64,000 nucleotides of DNA. It comes from Magicicada septendecula (lineage: Eukaryota; Arthropoda; Insecta; Hemiptera; Cicadidae). A program made the position numbers and the translations under genes. The stretch is from assembly GCA_034769895.1 (NCBI GenBank), contig CM068372.1, positions 369,043,258 to 369,107,257 of the forward strand, written 5' to 3'. Shown piece after piece: positions 57,561 to 64,000 of this stretch (its first letter is position 1; each line of letters opens with the position of its first letter). The notes under the pieces are model-generated. The model did no database searches. It saw nothing but the letters and a program-made list of their open reading frames with translations, and had not been told where the DNA came from.

Positions 57561-60040
57561 TTAAATTGGCTAAGACGTTTTCAGATGACGAAGGAAGTTA
57601 GAACAGTTGATTATTAGACTTTGTCAAGCACACTTGAACGAGATTTTAGCTAATATTAACCTATAGCGAAGACAAGAATGGCGTTCGTTCAGTAAGCCTA
57701 GTCTACGGTGAAAATCGTGAATTGCTAAAAACTTAACTTAAACTTTAAATTCAGTGAAATTAACTCGTACAACCATTAAACTAAATTAATACGGAGCAGA
57801 AAATAAGTGAATTAATAATTTAAACCTATAACGATAATTCTGAATAACGAGACGAGCTTGGAAATTTTCGACCTTATTGCCAAAAGTGAATTAAAACATT
57901 ATCCCACACATTTTATCGAAGTGAATCACAAAACACTTAACCAGGACCACTCCACTAACACCAGAAGGAATAATCACAACTGCTGAGACGAGGAAACATT
58001 GAAAAGGCAACATTTATAGGAAGAAAATTTCGTCGAGCCGACTTCATTTTAACAGATGCAGTACTGAAGCAGCCATCTTGATTCCCACAATTCCATTCGA
58101 GCGGTGCCAATATAGTCGTCAAGACATCAATGGTTCGAAATTTTACTTTGATAAACATTATTTATTAAATCATAACTTTGTAATTTTTAATTCTTAAGCT
58201 ATTTACTTGTAAGTGTTATACTTTCCTGACCTTACCCTTCTCTGACTATATAATATAACCGTTCAAAGAACCTGATAATTAATATTAAATACAGATGTAA
58301 AAATAATCGATCGCCCTGAGACGAGTCGATGCTAGCTGTGGAATAATCGATTAACACTCGATATATAATAAAAATTGTTAATAAATCTGGAATTTCTGCA
58401 AATTGGTTTCTGTTTATTTATAAAATTAATAAATAGAAATAAAATAAAATAAAATTGAGATCACGGACTATCCGAAAGGCGGCCATTACCAAAGTGGAAG
58501 GAGGATACATAAGGAAGAAGAAGAACCGTCAATCAATTAGTGCTGGAGATAATACAATTAACGCAGAAATTAATTTAAAAAAAAACTCAAAGTGATACAG
58601 TTGACACAAACAGAAATAAAAGATTTAAATATTCACACAAAACAATTACAAAAATTATTTACTAAATACGAACAACAAAAACAATTAAAACAATATTTTT
58701 TCAAAAAAACAAAAACACCAACATTTTTTTATTTTTGTTAAGAGAACACGAATCATTATTTTGTTACAATATAAATATATATATACATATACATAGGCTA
58801 TTATAATATATAAATTATATTGTATATTTATATAAGGAAATTAATTACATTATGTAATTTTATTTCAATGATAAAGGTAGGCCTAAAACAAATTATACGT
58901 ATTTTGATTTTAACGGCAGTCCAAACGGCAGAAAATTAGAGTTTTTATTTTTATTTCTTATTATTTTCGCGAATCTTCTCTTTAGAATCATACATTATAT
59001 GAAATATTTCTAACTGTACAAAATTATTTTCCGAAAGCATCATGTGTTGACTTTAGAACAGGATCCGTCCGTCCTTTCCTTTCCTTTTGCCTGTCGTTTC
59101 CTGAAAATTACTTTTTCTGACCTTTGATTACAGATATTTTGTTTACCTTATAAGGGTGTCTTAACCAGGTTTTTATGACACCTTATGGTATCAGATACTA
59201 GTTCCTTACACGGGATTTTGAGATATTTCCATTCCATGCTGAATACAAAAATATTATGTCTATTTTGTTTAAGAAAATCGTGATTTATGAGAAAAATTAC
59301 AAGAATTTTATTTTTGATAAAAAAAACCTGTGCAAGGGTCGAGAAAACGATATGCTCTTCAAAATAAAAACAGGAATTAGGAACCTAAGTTGAGAATAAT
59401 TTGAGCTATCTGTAATATCGTTAACATTGATTGATATTAAATGGAGTTCGAACTGCCCTTAAACATCATCGCCAGAAGTAATGTTTCTTGACTGTAGTCG
59501 AATGTTTTGTTTGCCAAACTGAGTAGCGTCTGTCTAGATACTATACTATACTATACATACTAGATACTGCGAATCTATACGTTTACGTACACACAAAACT
59601 ATCCTAAATCTGCATTTGAAATAGCATCGTGTTACGTTGTAAAGTTATAGGCCTATAATTTTCAAAAAAATATGCGTTTACGTAAATACTATACTCGAAA
59701 ATAAAAAAATTCTCTTTAAAACGTTTTCCTGGTGATGACTGTTAATAACACCGAAATAAGAAAAATGTTTATTATTTATATTGTAAAAATAAAAATAGAC
59801 TTTATACGTGTTGAAAACGAGGTGTTCCTAGGTCGCGAATTCCGTTGTCATGGTCCTGTGTATTAATTTACTCCTTTCCGAGTTCGTCAAAGGCAACGTC
59901 GTTATTCCTATCCATGGCTTTGTTTCATTTTGTAAATCGTTATTGTTATTAATGACAGATCGTTTATAACAAACTATTTCAATTATCGACATGCCTACTT
60001 TTTAAACTAGTCGAGTTCCGCCATTCTTCGACACGGCCGT
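57561..60040. other. Intergenic DNA; possible retroelement scrap near 58440-58740
   Basis: Around 58600-58740 one frame reads IQLTQTEIKDLNIHTKQLQK then LFTKYEQQKQLKQYFFKK, Lys/Gln-rich and vaguely like the N-terminal region of Penelope-like polyproteins, but too little to assign. A GAAGAAGAA run is at 58515-58525. The remainder shows nothing recognisable. Confidence 0.3.
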
Positions 60041-60640
60041 ATTAGTTGTTCGACACGAGTCATCAGTGGCTGATTATAGTATACAATCTTGCCTGGTGCA
60101 TCCGGAATCTCTCTAACGAATTCAGCCGAAGTTCTGTGAATGTTGAAAGTTCCTGGCGACCCCTTCTTAGCGCGACCACTTTACTTGAATCCTACCGTCA
60201 TGTTTCTGCTCCACACGCTAGCACACTATTTTAAACCGTTTTTTTCTACCCTTTGATGTTGTAATTTTACCACGGCCCAATCGTTTTTGTAATCGGCCCA
60301 AAGATGTTGTAATCTTTGATTTCCCAATCGATTTTAGCGAATACGTCAACCGGTTGTGAACATTTTTGTCGTTCTTTACGATCCTCAGCGAATGCTGATA
60401 GCAGTTCAGTATTACATCACCACTGTCTGCTTGAAAGCGCCTGGGTCACCGCTCAGAAGCATATACCGTGGCTCTGTGACGATCAAGGTAAGTCCCCACT
60501 TACTGCGGCTTTTGGTATTTGTATTCTAATTCTACAGTTTGTTTACTTTAAGCCATCGTTATCTGATCTTCTGTAACTGTAATACAATACATACAACACT
60601 GTGCTTCCTATTATTATTATTATATTAGCTAGGGTGAGAC
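60041..60640 (+). other. GC-richer stretch with open frames and a donor-like site
   Basis: Open frames at 60046-60234 and 60316-60576 match nothing I know. CAAGGTAAGT at about 60484-60493 is a strong 5' splice-site string after an open frame. This could be a host exon, but no branch/acceptor or homology supports it. Confidence 0.2.
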
Positions 60641-60769
60641 AGACCGATTATAGCGTTCAGATTACGCAAGAAGACTTACGAATCGAAATCACTAATTTAT
60701 TAAGCCGAATTCAGACACAATTTGGTACGGTACAGTAGTGAAACAGGAATGATTAGCTTACATGCGGCA

Positions 60770-61270
60770 AAGACAATACCTGTTGTAAAGGACTCTTAGA
60801 AATATAAAGAAAGAAATGAAATTTCCAAGCCTGGGAACCAGAACAATATCAGAAAATTAGTTTACATTTTGTTCGACATCAAACTAAGACTTGTATGAAA
60901 GGCTTGAAAAAATCTCGACCACGAGAAAGGAAAGACGATTAGATTTGTATGGACACCTTAAAAGAACGGTACAACATCCTCATTATCCGGGAAAACAGAA
61001 GGATACAGGGTGAAAGAAGTCCATCAGGATCTAGAAAATTGTGGAATCAGGGAAGAAACAGAGAAGGTTCAGAAGGTAAATTGTGGAGGTAAAGGATCTT
61101 TCTGCAGAGAAATCAAAGAGAACCGAAACGATGATGGTGGTAGAACGAACGAACCCGAGCCATAGAATGAAGGAATACTGGAGGACAAGAGAACTACAGA
61201 AAGTGAAGGAAGATGTGTAATCGCAGCCCATAAATGAATGGTTTAAAAGAGGAAATAAGGAAGCATAAAT
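60770..61270 (+). pseudogene. LINE ORF2 C-terminal fragment
   Basis: RRLDLYGHLKRTVQHPHYPG matches the conserved RR-L-YGH-KRM segment near the C-terminus of insect endonuclease/RT LINEs. In the next frame VHQDLENCGIREETEKVQK follows, in the place of the DLE--GI---E region. Stops and frame changes are frequent. No catalytic domain. Confidence 0.55.
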
Positions 61271-61584
61271 AAAAAAATTATTTATTTTTAGTATTATTTT
61301 TTTATTCTTTGATGATGTTATTACTGAGTAATAATTATAATTAACGGTCGTACGTACTACTGTAGGCCTATCAGTAACACGACGGGTGGGACCATGTTAT
61401 GAGTACGTTTTCAAACAGTATATCTACAAAGACTATGATATACAGGCGTTTGGTAAGGTAAGCTATTGTAAGAGTGTATATTGTGAATGGTGTACTCAGC
61501 AAAGGCTACAGTGTCTAATCCTGGAAAGTTAAAAGAAGAGAAGACTAAGCATATTAGGAAGGCTATCACGGTCGAACACAAATT
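61271..61584. other. Intergenic DNA, nothing recognised
   Basis: No element or coding sequence identified. Confidence 0.45.
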
Positions 61585-61835
61585 ATGAAAATCAAAAACT
61601 GTCGGGCCGTGGTTGTTTGCTTAAAGCTTGGTTCATTCCTTGTTCTAAACGTTTCGAGGCCTCTGCTGTTTGCTTATGCCTGTGCTTGAGGTGCGTTCGA
61701 CCGTCTATCCTTTGTTGAACGCTGTGTTACTGAGGAAGGCCTTCGATGGGTGGCCGAAACATTTAGAAGAAAGAATGAACCAAAATTTAAGCAATCGACT
61801 ACGACCCAACAGCGCGATAGTTTTTGACTGCCGTA
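61585..61835. repeat. Facing foldback of hammerhead family 5
   Basis: The minus arm at about 61588-61665 and plus arm at about 61726-61835 are inverted copies. CTTAAAGCTTGGTTCATTCC and GAATGAACCAAAATTTAAGC face each other, with AAAACTGTCGGGCCGTGG and AGCGCGATAGTTTTTGAC-type sequence at the outer ends. The minus arm keeps only the 3' half of its ribozyme (GGCCTCGAAACGTTTAG). Confidence 0.6.
61726..61768 (+). ncRNA. Hammerhead-like motif, family 5
   Basis: TTA/TAG stem I, CTGAGGA 61730-61736, an extra A, GGCC/GGCC stem II with an imperfect loop, GAAA, then CAT and T. Stem III ACAT is no longer self-complementary. Activity is doubtful. Confidence 0.45.
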
Positions 61836-62332
61836 AAGAGGAGAAGACTGTTACACTCAACTTCCAGATGGTAAACTTATAACGGTGAAGTCAATTTTGC
61901 GAGAATCTAGAAAACTGATTTTACTATTTTCCCTCGAAAAATAAATTTTTTATAACACTCGGTGCTGCGATCTCTGTGAAGGCGATTTCGTTTATATTCG
62001 ATTCTGTGCAGCGTACAAATGCAACTCGTCTGGTCAACAAATGTTACTATAGAATGGCCAAAATAATTGTTGTTCACTTTTTCGACGGGTTTTGGTTATT
62101 ATGTCATTATCAAATTAAAAGGCAGCCCCGAAGTGGTGTAACAAACGGAAAGCGTTGTAAAGGTAAACACTTTAGTGACGTAGCAGGGTTGTAAGTGACC
62201 ATTCAACACGATTAAAATTAATTATTATTACTGACTTTATGACAACGATTATTATTAATATTCTTGTTGCTACTATATGATGATATTCTGTGTGTGCATA
62301 ACATGGATTTCAATAAAGACTTCAGATAATTG
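61836..62332. other. Intergenic DNA, nothing recognised
   Basis: Short open frames only. No known repeat. Confidence 0.45.
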
Positions 62333-63300
62333 ACCGAGCGAAGCGAGTTCTCAGTTTTGACTCGACTGTTTAGCATTTGTTTCTCTATTTGGAGTATGTC
62401 CCACGATAACTTTTGACCGCATCGACCTATTTTTGCAAAACTTGGTATGTCTATCCTTACTTTCAAATTGATCCCTCCAAAAAATAGTGCGTGGGAGGCA
62501 AAAATGTGGGGTGGCAAAATTCTGAAAAAGTCGCAAAATTCCATATGGAGTAAAAAATTAAAGAAAATTTAATCCACAATCTAAACATAATGCCCACTTT
62601 TTAAAATTTATAAATTCTTAGACACCTCTTATATTCTAGGTTAGCAGCCCTAGGCTGGTTGGCAGCAGCTCGCCATTCTTCACGTTTCTCTGCTTTTCCT
62701 CACAATATGATGTGCAGTTCATATCGACCATAAGCTGTTTCATGTAGTCTAAACGGGGACGTCTTCTGTGATTCTTCCCTTCAATTGTTCATTCTATTAT
62801 TCTCTTAACCAACCCATTTTGTAGTAGTATATGCCCTTTAAACTTAGCTCTTTTGCCTTTTAAATTTCGTAGAAAGCTCTCCTCCTCCTGAGCTCTTCTA
62901 AAAACTTCCTCACTCTCCCTCCAGCTTATCCTGAATATTCTTCTGTAGCACCAGGTCTCAAATGCTTGGAGACTTTTCTTGTCACTTTCTCCAATTGCCC
63001 AAGATTCAATCCCGTATACGGCAACACTCCACACGTGTGTCTTTACTAGAGACTTCCTTATTTTTAGGCTGACAGTGTTTGAAGTGAGGGGTTTTTTCTG
63101 TTTTCTTGGACACCAATGCCCAAAAACTGGGTGAAAAATTTGATAAAATCGCAAAAATCATGTCGAGTATCAAATTAAAGAGAACTTTCACCAACATCTG
63201 AATGTAGTGGCATGTTTTGGTAATTTCAAAATTTTGGTAACCCAAAATCCAAAATGAGTACACAAATTTGAAAAATTGTGAAAATCCAACAGGAAAATGT
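62333..63300 (+). repeat. Dispersed repeat family A, copy 5, split by a LINE fragment
   Basis: 62333-62600 matches the first half of copy 3 (GAGCGAAGCGAGTTCTCAGT, TTGATCCCTCCAAAAAA), and 63100-63300 matches the second half (GATAAAATCGCAAAAATCAT, GTATCAAATTAAAGAGAACT, GTGAAAATCCAACAGG). The intervening DNA is the minus-strand LINE at 62640-63085. Confidence 0.7.
62640..63085 (-). pseudogene. LINE ORF2 C-terminal fragment inserted in family A
   Basis: The minus-strand reading KSLVKTHVWSVAVYGIESWA then IGESDKKSLQAFETWCYRRI, FRISWRESEEVFRRAQEEES and KGKRAKFKGHILLQNGLVKR matches the RT C-terminal region (RLVKT-VWSV-LYG-ETW...LEAFEMW-WRR-LRI-W). After one stop, IEGKNHRRRPRLDYMKQLMV gives the conserved final GRPR...Y segment. 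It is 5'-truncated at about 63085, with no RT active site. Confidence 0.78.
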
Positions 63301-63314
63301 CAGCAGGATACTAG

Positions 63315-63360
63315 TTATTATTATTATTATTATTATTATTATTTTTGTTGTTGTCGTCGA

Positions 63361-63386
<26 letters not shown>
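63315..63386. repeat. (TTA)n and a T tract
   Basis: About 29 bp of TTA (63315-63343) and a pure T run of about 26 bp (63361-63386). The T run may be the poly-A tail of a minus-strand retroposon whose body would be 63387 onward. Confidence 0.9.
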
Positions 63387-63392
<6 letters not shown>

Positions 63393-64000
63393 TGAGACCG
63401 ACCAGTATGGTCGGACTCGGGCTGTTTTGGAGACGAGCTCCCTTCAGCCGTGTGGGTAAGGGGTTTTTGGGGGACGTACGCCAGACAACCGGAGCGCAGA
63501 GAAGGTGGAGGCACTTAGTTGGGAGAGTACTGTTTGTAGGTTGTATTGTGTGAGGTGTAGTGTGTAGCCATACACAAGCGGGAGAGGTAGATGGATGTGG
63601 CCGTTATAATTGTTCTGGGGCATCTTTATTTATTCATGTTGTTTATTTAGTTTATTTCTTCATATTTTTCTGCGACGTTCTTGCAGGGGGGGCGGCCAAG
63701 ACTGGGACGTGTGACGCTGGTCGCCAAAGCTGTTGGGTGGCGACAGGGAGCCGTCAAGGGAGGCGGAAGGAACAGATTCGGATTATGTGCGGGTACGTAA
63801 GTGTGGGGAACTAGAGTGTGTGTTTAATTATTGTTGACATTACTATATTTATATTATGACTGAGCATAACACAGAAGACATAGACTTCAGATAATTCTAA
63901 CATGTTGATTTTTACCAGTAAAAGTAATGGTATGGTGTGAACACTTGAATCGCATGCCTGATATCCGTTTACCTGTGGCTGCCTTGGGTTACGACCCTAC
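63387..64000. other. GC-richer unassigned segment
   Basis: About 63387-63810 is clearly richer in G+C than its surroundings and starts with GAGACCGACCAGTATGGTCG, a small hairpin. If the adjacent T run is a tail, this is a minus-strand retroposon, but no conserved protein is readable. The sequence continues past the window edge. Confidence 0.3.

Overview
The window looks like non-coding DNA from an arthropod, probably an insect. It is AT-rich and full of simple repeats, and its recognisable coding sequence belongs to mariner, Merlin, PIF/Harbinger, Tigger/pogo, hAT-like, Jockey-clade, R1-like and Penelope-like elements. A short TTAGG-type tract fits an insect. The species cannot be determined. 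I found no convincing host protein gene, tRNA or rRNA.

Layout. 0-5 kb: a decayed hAT-like MITE, an internally deleted mariner (671-1602), a Merlin (IS1016-type) transposase scrap, and two copies of an unclassified dispersed repeat called family A here. 5-11 kb: a deleted PIF/Harbinger element (5117-11141) hosting a nearly full-length but dead Jockey-clade LINE (5863-11067) with clear 11-bp target duplications. 11-27 kb: broken 3' ends of other non-LTR elements (one with a 5' inversion), microsatellites, a foldback element, a mariner relic and more family A. 27-32 kb: a Penelope-like (PLE) GIY-YIG fragment, a Tigger MITE, a 1.7-kb Tigger and a PLE terminus. 34-43 kb: a degenerate tandem repeat, a 2-kb TIR element holding a PLE reverse transcriptase scrap, and two head-to-head truncated PLEs forming a 2.4-kb palindrome. 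43-64 kb: R1-like and other LINE tails, several foldback repeats and an A-rich, strand-asymmetric stretch.

The most interesting system is a set of about twenty hammerhead-ribozyme-like motifs on both strands, in at least five sequence families. Their shared plan is a short stem I, CTGANGA, one extra U, a stem II hairpin, GAAA, a very short stem III, then a UH cleavage position. Many occur as facing (head-to-head) pairs inside foldbacks. In one family the motif overlaps the last codons of the PLE GIY-YIG reading frame. Penelope-like elements are known carriers of hammerhead ribozymes, so the new part is the density, the several families, the facing-pair layout and the coding overlap.

All coding sequences I recognise are transposon-derived, and almost all carry frameshifts, stops or deletions. 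The window reads as a layered record of insertions: LINE into Harbinger, LINE into family A, hAT-like element into a ribozyme core, MITE into a ribozyme foldback, and Tiggers beside PLE tails.
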